Assembly (NCBI GenBank): GCA_964390805.1
Contig: CAYMKL010000013.1
Coordinates: 1-64,000, forward strand
Direction: 5' to 3'
Source: CAYMKL01 sp964390805
Lineage (GTDB): Bacteria; Chloroflexota; Anaerolineae; VGOG01
Length of the DNA: 64,000 nt
Shown: piece after piece, positions 48,685 to 63,600 of the stretch
Layout of the letters: every line of letters starts with the position of its first letter
Numbering within the stretch: the stretch's first letter is position 1
Program-made: the position numbers and the translations under genes
The notes under the pieces: generated by a model
Told to the model about the DNA's origin: nothing
Databases searched by the model: none
Seen by the model: only the letters and a program-made list of their open reading frames with translations

Positions 48685-51600
48685 ATGAAACGCCCCCGTA
48701 GTATGAAGCATCTCTTGTTGTCCGTAAGCACCGCTTTGCTCTCCATGGCCGTAATCATCGCCCCGCTGGCTTCGCTGCCCCACGAGGTGGCTGATGCTTG
48801 GAATTGGGCCTGGGCCCGGCTGTTGCCCTCGGTGTCCGCTTCCTCCTCGCCGGAGCACGAGGTCCAAGCTGCCTGGCGCCGGGCCCAGCAGGCTGGCGCA
48901 TACCACTACACGACCGATATCGTGCAGACCACTTATCCAGCGCCGGCCTTGGTAAACGTGGGCCGCAGCAGCCGCAAGGAGACCCTGCACATCGAAGGCC
49001 AGACCAACCTGCCTGAGCACACCTTGCTCATGACCCTGTGGAAAGAGGGCGGCAGTTTGCTGAACCCCCGCGACGGCATCGAGATGCGCGTCGAAGGCGA
49101 CCGCGCCTACGGCCGCGCCATCGGCGGCACGTGGGAGGAGATGGACGACTTCTCCGGAGCCTTTGCCCCAGGGAACGACTTGATGGCCTACCTGGCCGGG
49201 GCCAAGAACGTGAAACGTGAAGACGTAAAACGTGAGAACATGGACTCGCGCTTCACGTTTCACGTTTCACGTTTTACGTTCGACGTAGACGGCCCCGCCT
49301 TTGCGGAGCATCTCCGCGACCAACTGGAGCACCACCTGCGCGAGCAGGGTGAACTGCCCCTGGGATTGAGCCTGGATGTTTCCAACCGATTCCGTGCGAT
49401 GACTGGCCAGGGGGAGGTCTGGATTGACAGCAATGGTCTGCCTTTGCGCCTGACTGTACACCTGGACTATCCGGAGCAGCGCAATGGAGAGCGGATCGAA
49501 GCCGACATCAAGACCGATTTTCGATTTTCGATTGCCGATTTTCGATTGACTGCATCGTCCGAGAATGATCAATCGGCAATCCGGTCTGGCCTGTTGCACA
49601 CACCCCACAACTGGCACCGAGCCGGGCGGCAGACCGCCCTGGCAGCGGCCTTCCTCGGGCTGGTGTTCTTGCTCATCACCTGCCGCAGGTCGAGGAAGGT
49701 CTACACAGCCACAGTGGTCGCTGTGCTCCTCTCGATGATCGTCACCCCACTGCTGCAAAGCCACCAGGTCCATGCCTTCTCTCAGCGCCTGGCAGCCCGG
49801 CGAGCGGAGCAGGAACAGCGCCAGAAGGAAGCCGAGGCCACCCGCGAGTTGCGGGAGGAGTTGCTGATCTCCGACTGGGACCCGCATCGTGATCCGTTAC
49901 TTGCCCTGAGCCCAGTCGAAGGGTCAGTGATCAGTGATCAGTCCAGTCCGCGATCCAAAACCCGCAATCCGCGATTCACAATACCCAATATCCAATATCC
50001 AACTTCTGCTGCTCTTTCCGCCACAGACGACGAGGACAACGACGGCCTGACCACCGCTCAAGAACAGCATCCGCTGGTGGGCACCGATCCCACGGATCCC
50101 GACTCCGATGATGACGGACTGACCGATGGCCAGGAGGTTCTCCGTCTGGGCACCGATCCCAAGACTGAAGACAGCGATGGCGACGGCATCACCGACTACG
50201 TGGAGGTACAAGGGTTCCATTACAATAGTAACGACTGGCATCTTGATCCAAACAACCCGGACAGCAACAACGATGGCCAGCTCGACACGGTCGAGTGTTC
50301 GGATCTGGTGAACCTGACGAGTGTTGGCAGCCGCGGCTGTACGGACACAGACGGTGACGGCACTCCCGATGCATTTGACCGTGACAACGACGACGACAGC
50401 GTCCCCGACCCAGTAGATCTCTCGCCGAACCGCAGCATGGACCGGACGGGCAATCGCTACCACGGCTATAACCCCTTCACTCGTGATGACTCCTTCGAAC
50501 TCAAGGTGCAAAACCTGAACACGGGCTATCCGGTCTTCGTAAACTTCCAACTGCGCCCGGTGGTCACCGACCATCTCGCCTATGCCCTCAACGTGTTGGA
50601 TTGGCCCAGCGGGGACACGGAAGGCCAGATCCAGCGCGTAAAGGACACCACCTTTGCCACCACTGACAATCCAGGTGCGCAAGACACCGTCAACCCTCGC
50701 AGCCAGAATGGAGACATGCGCCTGATCCCCATGCTGGAGATCACCATGCCCTACGACGATCAAAACCCGTCTGGCAATTTGCCTGTCAAAGACGGCGCTC
50801 CTGCCATCGGCCCAACCACGCCAATCACCGCCTGGCTGGACGCAGGCGAATTACAGCCCTATGGCATCTCCGTCCGCAAGAAAGACGACGTTGGCAACTT
50901 GCTGGCCTATGTGCCCTTGAACCTGGTCAAGGGTGAGACGGGCGGTGGCAAGGAGGCGTTCTCGGCCCGCATGCTCTACTGGCCCAACACCAGCACGTGG
51001 GGCAATAATCACCAGGTGCGGGTGGTGTGGGTGGTGCAGATGCTCACCGACTGGTGCGATGAGGAAGGCTTCGCGGCGTACTGGGAGGGAGTCAAGGAGC
51101 AGACCCCAGGGATCGAGCTCGTTGCAGGAGCATACACCGCTCACCGCAAGGCGTGGTGTGCGAAACCAGAGCACCGGATGGCCGATGAGGTGCAGATCGT
51201 GCACACCTACTACGACGACTGGTACCTGACCGGCCTCTCGGTGCGCGAGGACCACGGCCTGGACGTGGCCATTGCTTACGAAGACCCCACAACCGACGAA
51301 GACCCCCAAACCGATGATTGGCTCTGGCAACTGGCGCGAGGCCTGGGGGTCACTTTTGCTGCCGGGCGCGACTGTGATGACGAAGATCCTCAGAACGATC
51401 CCGACTATGATCCTGACAATAATCTATGCCACGACGACGGCAAGCGCGACATCACGGTAGTCGGGGAAAAAGAGGGAGAGATCATAGGCAACTCGACCAT
51501 CTCTAGCCGCTTCGATCATGCGGACAGGGACGGCGACGGTGTTCCGGATAATGATGGCGTCTCCGAGACGGAGCGCTGGGCTATTCGCCAAGACGCCCTG

Positions 51601-54600
51601 CTCGTGGAGACCTTCTCTTACCCTCACCAGGACTACATCGCCCACATCATGATGACGGAAACGGTGAGAATCCTGGATCAATTCGCCCAAGATACCACCC
51701 CCAGCCTTCTGTTCGCCCGCGAGGAGCACTACCGTAGCGCTGACCTGGCCATGGGAAGTTGGATAAACCAGGCCCTCACCATTGACGCAGGCCCGGCCAC
51801 CTCTGAAGAAGAGACTATCGCCTCGTTGAGCTGGGCTCCCTATCGCTTCCGGGACGGCGCCTGGGAGCCCTACCCTATCAGGGAATACTGGGACCAGTTG
51901 GACATCGAGCTCAAAGACCTCTTCAGGCAACTTTTTCCGGACGACTCGGAAGACATCAACCTGGGCAAGATGGTTGTCGCCAGGTCATACTACGTGTCAC
52001 TCCTGCAGGGACTTGCGGCACAGGTGCAAAGCGGCGAGGAAGTGCTGTGGACGCCCGAGTCTGGCCAAGTAGACTCCGATGCTGGCCTGGTAAACACGGT
52101 GGCCGAGCTTATCGGCGGGACTGGAATTCAACCCGGAGGCGGCGGCATCGTTTGGACTGTTGTTAACGAGGTCACTGATGCATCCCTAAAACACCTCCGG
52201 AAGAGCGGCGGCTATTTTGTCCCCAAGTACATCAGCAAAACCGTATACGAACCGGGTGGCGGCGCCATCGTGAGCATGAACGAAGAAGTGCTGTCCGCTA
52301 TCGTCTACAAGAAGAGGGACAGCTTGTGGAAGTCACTTGGTCGGGGCATAAGGAAGTACGTCGTGTCAGATTGGGCGAAGCTCTTTAAGGGCGGCGTGAA
52401 GAAGGCAGTGGGAGCAGGCGTGGCCCTTGCCGGTGCCATCACCGCGGTCGGCCTAACCATCTATGCCACCTCGACGAGCACTGGGATTGATGTTGCGGTG
52501 AGTGTCGTCAACGGCTTGAATTTGATCATGGCGATCCACGGGGCGGTACAGACTGCTACGAAGGTGATAAAAGCAGTGCACAAGGCGGGTACTTTTGCGA
52601 AGGCAGCAGCCGATGGGTTCGCCAAGGCGACCAAGGAGATTGCCAAGGCCTTCAAGAGTGCTGCCGTCATTGGGTTGGTCATCGCCGTGACGGCGACCTG
52701 GGGCAGCTTCATTGCGCAAATGGTGCTGACGAAGACCGATTTTGGAAGCCTGGCCTTTAACGCAGCGTTGGCCGGGGCCATTGCCAGCACAGTTGTGTTG
52801 GTCATCATGTTTGCCATTGCCGCTATCCCTGTAGTGGGGCAGATCATCTCTGCGGTGGTCACTGCCATTGATGCCGTGATCAACTTGCTGTGCGGCGCGT
52901 TCGACTGGGAAGAAGGCGAGGTTGGCCAGTACGTCTGCAAAGGCATCTCTGGCTGGCTCGCAGAAGGCATCAAGTGGGCCATCTATAGCGCCACCGTGAT
53001 GGTGGACATGTCGGACGCGAACCGGCTCCAGGTCAGCAACTTCGACCAGGATCTGGTGACCTCCGAGAAAGGGCTCTCTGTCGGCAGTGAAATGGAGTAC
53101 AGTGCCTCTATCACCAGCACCATCAACCTGGTCAGCATTCCCGTTGACTGGAAGGCAGCGGCCTACTGGCACCAGTACAGCGATAATACCCTGAGAAGCT
53201 CCACCTTCCAGTATAAATGGCAGACGGCCAAGGATGACTTCCATGAGGACCTGCACAGGAAGATGATGATGGGTCAGTGGCATCCCACGAATGGGAAACG
53301 CCCCTTCTTCATCGCCAAGCCTGTTGTCAGCGATGGCATCCCCTTGAGCGAGGCTGGCATCAACCGCCCGGTGCGACTGTACCTGTCAGAGGGGTATGCC
53401 GTCCCCACTCAGGAATGTTGGGCGGTGCCCATTCCCTTCATGCTGCCTCCCGGCATCCCCTTCTACTCGCTTGAGCCTGTCTGCTACATACGCACCGAAA
53501 AAGCCACCAACCACATTGATATGGGTAAGAACCTTCTATTCGACGTCTTCCCCGAGACGCTGGACAGGTTCTACAAGTTAACACCCAAGCAGGGGGGGCT
53601 TGCCCTGGCCTGGGGGCAGGATGGACACGTGGTCTTCCCCTCTCTGAGGGATGCCGACGGCGACGGGTTGCTCAACAAGGCCGCCGGTGGCTCCGATCCC
53701 GACGACAGCCTCTGGGACAGCGACTACGATGGCCTGTCGGACCTGTACGAGTTCCAGAACGGGACCGACCCCCTGAACGCTGACAGCGATTTCGACGGCT
53801 ATCGCAGCGACGGCCTGAGCGACTACGACGAAATGGTGCTGGGCACCAACCCCAATCGCCTCGACACCGACGGCGATGGGCTGCTCGACGGTGAGGAGTT
53901 GGATGGCTGGGAGTACGTCTGCGGCTTCACCGACGACGGCGCGCCGCTCCGCACCTGGGTCATCTCCGATCCTACGGAAGGGGACGAGGACGGCGACGGG
54001 CTGACTGATTTCCTGGAGAAAACCTACGGCTTCCATCCCAGGGTCTTCTCCGATCCCACCATACTGACCTTCGAGTCGGAGGTGCGCGAAGTCGCCGCGC
54101 CCAAGCTGCTGCTGCGCTTCGAGGAAGAGGCAGGCGCTACCACCTTCAGCGACATCTCTGGCCATGACAATCACGGCACCTGTTCTGGCGACAGTTGTCC
54201 CACTGCCGGAGTGCGTGGCAGGCACGGCTATGCAATACAGTTCGATGATGGGAGCGAAGAAGTGACCGCTCCCGGAGAAGGCATAGATGAGGCGCAGGAA
54301 CTGACTGTCGCGGCGTGGGTCAAGCTCCATTCGCTGCCGCCACGGTGGATGCGCTTCGTAACGCTGCGCAATAACAAGGCACTCCTGGCCTATCGTGAAG
54401 GAAACCTTAGTTTCCGTGTGATGATTGGCGGTCAGTTGCGGTACGTCGAGCTCCCTGACACATTCCAAACTGGCACCTTCTATCACGTGGCTGGGACGTA
54501 TGATGGCAGCCAACTGCGGCTGTACCTGAACGGGCAGGAAGTGGCTAGCCTCTCGGTTACTGGGCAAGTTGGCATCGGAAATGGCGTTCTACTGAGCATC

Positions 54601-57600
54601 GATAAGGCCAGTGAGTTCTTGGATGGTGTGCTCGACGAAGTTGTCATCTTCGACCGGGCGCTCTCGACGGCGGAAATCAGTGACGTAATGGCGGGCCGCT
54701 ACAACCCCAATGACCTGCGCGTCAAGGGCAAGGACGTCCTAGACTACCGGGCCAGCGTCAAGAACGAGCTGTTCAACCGCTACGCCCAGGGCCTGCTGAG
54801 TACCGACTTCCCGGCCGCGGTCTCCAGCGCTGTGCCTCCTAAGGACTTCATTCTGTACCCGCTGGAGGAGCAGATGATGGCTGGCTATGTGGAAGTAGAC
54901 GACGTGGCGCCGTCCGGCGTCTACAGCCTGACCCAGGTGGCTGGGGCGCTGATCACCGACTGGCGTGAGTTAGCTGGCGGCGCCCAGGTATGGCTGCCCT
55001 TCGAGGACCCCAACACCTTCGAGGACCGGTCGGGCAGCCAACCGCCGCATCACGGCACGTGCGTTGGGAACGGCTGTCCGCCGGGTCGCGAGCAGGGCAA
55101 ATACGGCCAGGCTCTGAAACTGAATGGGAATGCCTACGTGGAAGCACCCCTGGACCTCTCCGACGGCTACGCTGTTTCCCTGTGGTTCAAGACGGATTGC
55201 GCCAATTGTGGCATTGCCTCGTTGCCAGGAGAGAACTACTGGGACCGTTCCTACATCTACCTTGAGAATGGCAAGGTATGTGCGGTTAGGCGGAGTAGTG
55301 GTTTGGAATCGCGCTGCACGCCGGGCACTGGCTCCTACGCCGACGGTCAGTGGCACCACGTGGTGCATACGTATGGTGGTGGCGCAGACGGCCAGGAGAT
55401 CTATGTGGACGGTCTATGGAGAACGGGTGATTTGGATTGGCCTCCCGGGGCTGGCTGGCCAACGGAGATCCGCATCGGCCACTCTACTTGGGCTGCCAAC
55501 GACTATTTCCACGGCGCGATTGACGATCTGCGCGTCTTCGACAAGAGGCTGGGGCCAGACGAAGTCCAGGCTCTCTTTGGACAGCCCATTTTCGACATGA
55601 GGTTTGACTATCCTTTGGAGAATGGTGCGTCCTGGCTCGATGATTCGATCTTCCAAAATGGCGGCGGTTGCAGCCCTCCTAACTGTCCCAACTCAGTGAG
55701 TGGCATCTCCGGCAAGTCCGTGAGTTTTGACGGGACCGACTACATTCAAGTGGAGCAGTCCAATCCGAGTCTGGATCTGAGCAACGGTCAGTTTACTATC
55801 GCGGCCTGGGTTTACCCTGAGGACTATCCGAATAACGACAACAGGAACATCGCCCGGCAAGGCATCTTGGGCCGGGACAGCGGTCAACTCCTCGGCTATC
55901 CGACGCTGCAACGGACCGGCAGCGGCATCTACTTCGGCTTCGGCACAGGTAGCGTCTGGGAGGGCAACCCTTTCTACGTATCTGCCCTGAGCCCGGATGC
56001 TTGGAACCACGTAGTGGTCACCTTCGGACCCACTTACGACCAAAACGGCGACTTCATCAGCAACGTGGCCATGCTCTACGTCAATGGCCAGTATCAAGCC
56101 CAGTCAAGCTTCGCCAGCAAGCAGCCTATCTCGCTTCCCGCCGATGCGATATCGCGACCGTTCATGATCGGCCGCTCAAGCAATGAGGCCGATATCTACA
56201 TAGGGCACATCGGGGTTGCTCAGGTGGTAGATGATGACGAGGACGAATTCGCCGAGCTATGCATGGCGTTCAACGAAACTGAGATATTCAACCGAGGCAG
56301 TATACACGATAACGATGACCAGGGACTAGCGTACAACGTCAAATGGGGCGACATGTTCCCTGAAACTGGCAGGCTAGTGTTGTGGGATGACGACGGCGGT
56401 ACGCGATGTGGTTCGCAACCCGATGACAACGACGATGTCCTCTTCGACAGAACGTTCACGACAAACAACGATCTATCTCACTTCTCAAAGACATACGGTT
56501 TTTCGGGTGATACTGACGTTCGCGGATACATTTACCTGAGCTATTTCAACAATTCCATCCCCTTGCACGGCCAGATGGATGAGGTGCGCATCTACAAGCG
56601 GGTGCTCGACCCCGGCGAAGTGGAAGAACTGTACTGGGCCGGTACCACCAGTCTGCACCTGCCCTTCGACGAAGCGCCCGGCGAACGCGTTTTCCAGGAT
56701 GCGACCGGGCAACACGACGGCGCGTGCAGTGGCACCGCCTGCCCTACCGCCGGGGTTGCCGGTCGTCTCAACCAGGCTGCGCTATTCGAAAGCAATGATT
56801 ATGTGGCAGCAGAAGTAGACGTCTCTGAGACCACCTATGCCGTCTCGTTGTGGTTCAAGACCGCTTGTGATGCCTGCGGCATCTTTTCTGTGGATAAAGG
56901 CACTCGGGGCAGCGAGGGCCACGATCGGCACCTCTATCTGCAGAACGGGAACCTCTGTGCCCGGGTGTATGACCACGAAATCATCTGCACGTCGGGCACG
57001 AACTACGCAGACGGCCAATGGCACCACGTGGTGCATACCTTCGGCGGCGCCGTGGGCAGCCAGAAGATCTATGTGGATGGCATACAGAAGAAGAGTGGCT
57101 CAATAGCCGCTTCCGATTTCACCTGGCAAACCGGTGTCAACATCGGGTTCTCGAATGATGCCAACAGCAGTTACTTTAATGGGGATATTGACGACGTGCG
57201 TGTCTTCCACCAGGCGCTCTCCGCCGACCAAGTCCAGAGACTCTACAGCGAGGCACCGCGCTTCCAGATGCATTTCGACGAGGCCCTGGGTGCTACCCAG
57301 TTCGCCGACAACTCTGGCAACGGCAACGACGGCGCATGCAGCGGTGATACCTGCCCCAGCGCAGGCTTGAAGGGCCGCATTGGCTCAGCGGTGGAGTTCG
57401 ACGGGTATGATGACGTTGTAACTGTCCCTGATGACCCGGACCTGGACCTGAACGAGTTCACCGTCGGCGCATGGGTCATGCCCACTGCATTCCATGATTA
57501 CCTAAAAATGGTGGTTAACAAGGGGAATCCGTCCAAGGGCTACAATTATCAATTGTCTCTTTACGACGATAAGGTTAGCTACAAACTCCAGGCGGATAAC

Positions 57601-60600
57601 TGTGTGACGACGTACGGTGACTGGAGCGAGGGGTCCCTGATCCAGAACACCTGGAATCACGTCATGATGTCCTTCGATGGTTACGAGCTCAAGTTGTACC
57701 TGAATGGCAGTTTTGATGGTAGTGTGGAACTGCCCAGTTATAACCAAAACGAGCCGTTGTGTCATAACAACCAGCCCATCCGCATTGGCAGGGCGCAAAA
57801 CTGGTCGGGGTTCGGCGGCCGCATTGACGAGGTCACCATCTACGACCATGCACTGACGGCACGCGAGGTGCGCGATATCTTCCAGTACCAGGCCAAGTGG
57901 GTGGAGGAATGGCAGAGCCACGATGTCACTGTGGATGCCGACAAGCCCACCTCCGAGCTGTGCTCCGACGGCCCGTACCTGGCTCAACAAGACGTGGTGA
58001 TGCACATTGAGGCCCACGACCCGACCTCCAGCGTGGCACTGGTGAAGCTAGGTATACAGGGTCCCAGCCAGGGCAGCTACACCTGGACCGGCGCCCCGCG
58101 CTGCATGGATGCCTCCAGCGATGCCGCCTGGTGCCCCACTTTCGAGCCTTCCGGCGAGGGTCGCTACAGATTCCAGACCAGAGCCATTGACCAGGTTGGT
58201 AACCAGGAGCAGCCGCCCTCTGGCCCTGTGACCATCTACATGGACGGCACTCCGCCCGTCGTGACCAGCGACCTAGCGGACGGCGACGTGGTCGGCCCGG
58301 TGCCCCATCCCAGTCTGGAGAAAACCTGGATTGTTCACCTCTCCGGCACGGTCAGCGACCCACAACTGCCCGATGGCTACGCTGGGAGCAGCGTGCTTGC
58401 TGACAGCGTCAAGGTGACTTTGTTCGCCTCCGATGGCACCATCGGTGGGCAGGGGATGCAAGCAGCAACGGTGAATGGCAACCAGTGGGCCGTGGACTAT
58501 CTCTTCAGCGAGGTGAAACCCAGCGGCCAGTACACCCTCCGCGTCGAGGCCGCCGACCAAGTTGGCAACCAGACGGAGGTGCCCACTGACACCGACTTGG
58601 TGACCTTCTACATGGATGCCACCGCCCCCGCCGCCAACCTGGACCTGGCGGACCTTCCTACTATCTTAACCGGCGCTGTGACGCTCGAAGGGGATGCCAC
58701 CGAGCATCCCGTCCCGATCGCGGTGTCCTGGACCACTGGCGACGACGGCCATCAGGTGGGGCTGGCCATCGAGTGCGATGGCCTCACCCTCTACTCGGCC
58801 GCGCCGGGGGTGTTGGTCGCCCAGACGACCTACACCTGGGACGGCGTCGTGCACCGGGGCCTCAACTGCCAGGTGAACGTGACGGGCGGCGTGGTAAGCG
58901 GCACCGTCGAGGTTTGTGGCAGCGAGGTAGCGAACTGGGATGGCGGCACTGGCGTGTCCTTCACGGCGGACTCGCAAGCCTGTGGTGCTAATCTGCCGGT
59001 CGCCGGCCTGGAAAAGGTGGAAATCGCCTTCCGGCCGACCCTGCCAGGCTCGCCCTTCTACAACGAAACACCACCCGAAGGCCAACTCCTCCACCTGCCC
59101 TTTGAGGATACCCGGACCATCTCCGACACCCTGACCTTCCGGGACATCTCCGCTCAGGCCCACGTCGGTGAATGTGAGGGCGATTCCTGCCCGGCGGTCG
59201 GGGCGCCCGGTCACACCGGCAGCGCGGCCCGCTTTGACGGGTTGGATGACTGCATCGAGATTGTTCCGGCCGGCGATCTGCGATTGACCGACCAGGGAAC
59301 GCTGGCGGCCTGGATCTATCCGACCGGCGCCGGGTCTGGCATTGTCATCAACAAAGAGGGGGAATATGAAGTTGTCCGGTATGCGGATGGAACCATCCGC
59401 TGGGCTTTCGCCAACGAAGACCCCGGCTGGACATGGCCAGACACAGGCTACGTGGCTCCCCTGAACCAGTGGACGCATATCGTAGTAGTCTATGATGCGG
59501 GCGTCATACAGACATACGCCAACGGCACGCTGGTCCACACCTACAGCGGTTCGGGCAACATCAGGCCCGCCGACGATCACAACTTCAGCATAGGTGGGCG
59601 GAAACGCACATCAGAGTACTTCGAGGGAGTGATTGACGAGGTGCATGTCTTCGACCGCGTGCTCTCAGCCGACGAAATCCGCTCCCTCTACCTTGGCTGC
59701 GGGCCGGTGCTGGCGCTACCCTTCGACGAACCGTGGGCCACGGATAGCGCCACCGTCCTCGACGACTCGGGCTGGGAGCATGATGGCACACTGAATACCG
59801 GCGATGCCATCAACAAGGCCGTGCCGGGGAAAGTGGGCGCGTACGCCTTACGGTTCGACGGTTTGGACGACTCTGTCTCCGTCACGCAATCTCATGATCT
59901 CGATCGGTACGACACGGTCTCCATTGCGGCCTGGATCTACCCGACGGGAACAGGTTCTGGGGGGCAACAGGGCGGCATCGTGGTCAACAAGGAAGGGGAG
60001 TTTGAGATCGCCCGCTTCGGCGATGGGACCATTCATTGGGCATTCAACAACGACGATCCCGGTTGGGGTTGGCAGAGCACGGGTTACGAGGCTCCCCTGA
60101 ACCAGTGGACGCACGTTGCAGTGGCTTACGACGCTGGCGTGGTACAGACATTCGCCAACGGCACGCTGGTCCATACCTACGAAGGTTCCGGCAGTCTGCC
60201 GTATCATGACGAACTTAGAATCGGCGGGAGAGCCCATTCATCCCAGCACTTTGACGGGCTGATAGACGATGTGCACATCTACCCGCGCGCGCTCTCGGAG
60301 CTGGAAGTGCAGGCCCTCTACGACGGCGCCTGGCAGGAGGCAAGCCTGATTGACGTCGGGTCGGGCGTGGATCGGAAGGGCTGGAGCTTCCAGGTGCCGG
60401 AAGGACTGGAAGGCGACTACCAGATAGACCTGCGCGGCTGGGACACTTTCGGCAACGTGGACAGCGCCCAGGGCCGCAACGTGTGGCGCGGCTCCATTGA
60501 CAGCCTGGCCCCGCGCACGACGCTGGACCATGCCTGGTTCGGCCAGTCGCCAGGGACCTTCAAGGCCCGCTACCAGTGCAGTGCCCAGGACTTCAACCTG

Positions 60601-63600
60601 ACCGAGGAAGGTCACGATAGCCCCTGCCGCCGATCCGACCTTGGGCGCGAATACTTCACCGCTCCCTGGTACGTGGCCTTGTCGGGCGACAACCCCGACG
60701 GCAGCAAACTCTGTGGGCTGACTGGTTACTGGAGACAGCTTGTTGCTTACGTTGACACGCCGAGCTTTGCTCAAGGCGTCTCTGCCTACGGGGACTTCGC
60801 CTGCCTGACCGACGAGCACGCCGGCCTGCAGGTGATGCAAGTCCAGGGTGTGCCCTCTCCCAAGGAAGTAGGTGCCTTGGAGCTGGCGACGAAGGCCTGG
60901 GATGTTTTCGTCGCCGAGGATTCGTCGGGCTCAGGCAACGTCTACGCCTACGTAGCCGCCTGGGTCGCGCCGCCCCCTCCTCCGCCTAACCGCCACGTCG
61001 TCAATTCGACAGGCGATGGCGAGGACAGCGATCTGGATGACAAGGTATGCAATGACGGCACCGACCATTGCACACTGCGGGCGGCTATCCAGCAGGTCAA
61101 CCGCAACGCTGTCGCCGCCACCATTGAGTTCGACATCCCCGGAGCCGGGCCGCACACCATCCGGCCCGACTCCGAGCTCCCACCCACTGCCTACCCGGTG
61201 GTCGTTGACGGGACTACGCAGGAGGGGACGTCCTGTACCAGTGGCATCCTGATGATCGAGCTGGACGGCACCAACGCCGGCGATGGCGCGACGGGTCTGC
61301 AGATCATGACCAGTAGCAGCACGGTGCGCGGGCTGGTGATCAACAATTTCAAGGGCAACGGCATGGTGCTGAGCGCCCTGCTTGCCAGGAGTGGGTCGGC
61401 AGGCGATGGCGGACTGGCGCTAGGCTCCGAGGCGGGCGTCACAGTCGCCTGCAACTTCATCGGCACTGAGCCCGACGGCGTCACCGATGCAGGCAATGGG
61501 GGCCACGGTGTGTATGTGGACACGTCAGACAATACCATCGGCGGGGCCGGCGCCGGTGAGGGCAACACCATTGCCTACAACGACGGCGATGGGGTGTTCG
61601 TTTCCTCCGGCATCAGCAACGCCATCATCTCTAACTCCATCTTCGCTAACGGCGGCCTGGGGATAGATCTGTCCCCCGATGGCGTGACGCCCAACGATCC
61701 TGACGATCCCGACACCGGCCCGAACAACCGGCAGAACTTCCCGGAGATGAGCTTTGCCGGAGTGCAGGATGGCCAGCTCGACATCCGCTATCGAGTGCCC
61801 TCCACCACGACGAACTCCACATATCCGCTCACCATCGAGTTCTTCTTAGCCGACGCAGACGACCAAGAGGGCCAAACGCTCATTGGGTCTGACCCCTATT
61901 ATTGGGAGGGAATCGCAGGTCAGACGAGGAGCTTCAGGTTCACGCCGGCCGTGCCGGTCGTGCCCGGCGACAAGATCGTGGCCACGGCCACCGATGACGA
62001 TGGGAGAGGCAACACCTCGGAGTTCTCCCCACCGATCACGGTGAGGGCGGTTACGAACCTCCACGTCGTCAACTCAGTGGATGATGACGAGGACAGCAGT
62101 CTGGATGACGGTGTGTGTGATATTGGCAACGGTGGTTGCACGCTGCGCGCGGCCATCCAGCAGGCCAACGCCAACCTCGGCACCGACACCGTCGAGTTCA
62201 ACATCTCTGGTACTGGGCCGCATACTATCCACATCGAGTCCGAACTCCCGACCATTTATGACGCGGTGATCATCAGTGGGACTACCCAGCCTGGTGCGTC
62301 CTGTATCAGCGGAGATCTGAGGGTCGTGCTGGACGGTACCAGCGCTGGCGACAACGCGGACGGTCTGAAGTTTGAGACGGAGAGCAGCACGGTGCGCGGG
62401 CTGGTGATCAACAACTTCAAGGGCAACGGCATCGTGCTGAAGGGTCTGCCCACCAGGAGCAGGATGGATGGCAGGATGGCGCTGGCTGACGGCAGTGGCG
62501 TCACTGTGCAGTGCAATTTTGTCGGCACCGAGCCCGATGGTGTCACCGATGCGGGCAACGGGGGTCACGGCGTGCACGTAGCATGGCTCGGTAACACCAT
62601 CGGCGGGACGGGTGCACGTGACGGCAACGTCATCGCCCACAATGACGGCGATGGGGTGTTCGTTTCCCTCGGCGTGGGCAACCACATTCTCTCCAACTCC
62701 ATCTTCGCCAACGCCGGCCTGGGGATAGACCTGGCCCCGGACAGCGTGACACCCAACGACCCTGACGATTCGGACAGCGGCCCGAACAATCTGCAGAACT
62801 TCCCGAAGCTCAACTATGCCGTAGCGAAAGAGGGTCAACTTGAGGTGCAGTATCAAGTGCCCTCCACTTACACCAACTCCACTTATCCCCTCTGGATCGA
62901 GTTCTTCATCGTGGACGCAGATGACCAAGAGGGCCAGACGTTCATCGGGTCTGAGCTCTACCAGGTAACAGATGCAGGGAAGTGGAAAACAACCACCTTT
63001 ACACCGACCGTGCCAGTGACGGTTGATGTGGATAGGGTTGTCGCTACGGCCACCGATGCCGACGGCAACACCTCTGAGTTCTCATCGGCGATTTTCGTGA
63101 CCAGCGAGATACCAGAGAGCCCCCCTGAGGGACTCAGCGATGGACGGCCGACATCTGCCCTGTCCATCACCCAAAGCACCGCTGGCTGGAGCACGGAGCA
63201 GGCCAGCTTGCCCTCCCCCGCCCTCTCCGAGTCCCAGCAGTGGGACGGTGCTCTGTATGTGGTAGACGTCACCGATCCCATCAGCCCTACTCAGGTGAAG
63301 AAACTGGAGGCCCCAGGGGTGGCCAGGGACGTTTTCGTGGCCGATGGCCCAGGGGGGCGCACGTACGCATACGTGGCCGCAAGCGGCGCTGGCTTGTGGA
63401 TGGTAGACGTCTCACGTCCCGTTACCCCAACGTCCTATGCCTTGTACGACACGCCGGGCCTCGCCCATGGCGTCTACGTGGCTGGGGACTATGCTTTTGT
63501 GGCTGACGGCAATGAGGGCTTGCGAGTGATGAACGTCCTTAATCCTGCAGCCGGTCCTGAAGTGGGCTTCTACGACACGCCGGGGCTGGCCCATGACGTC

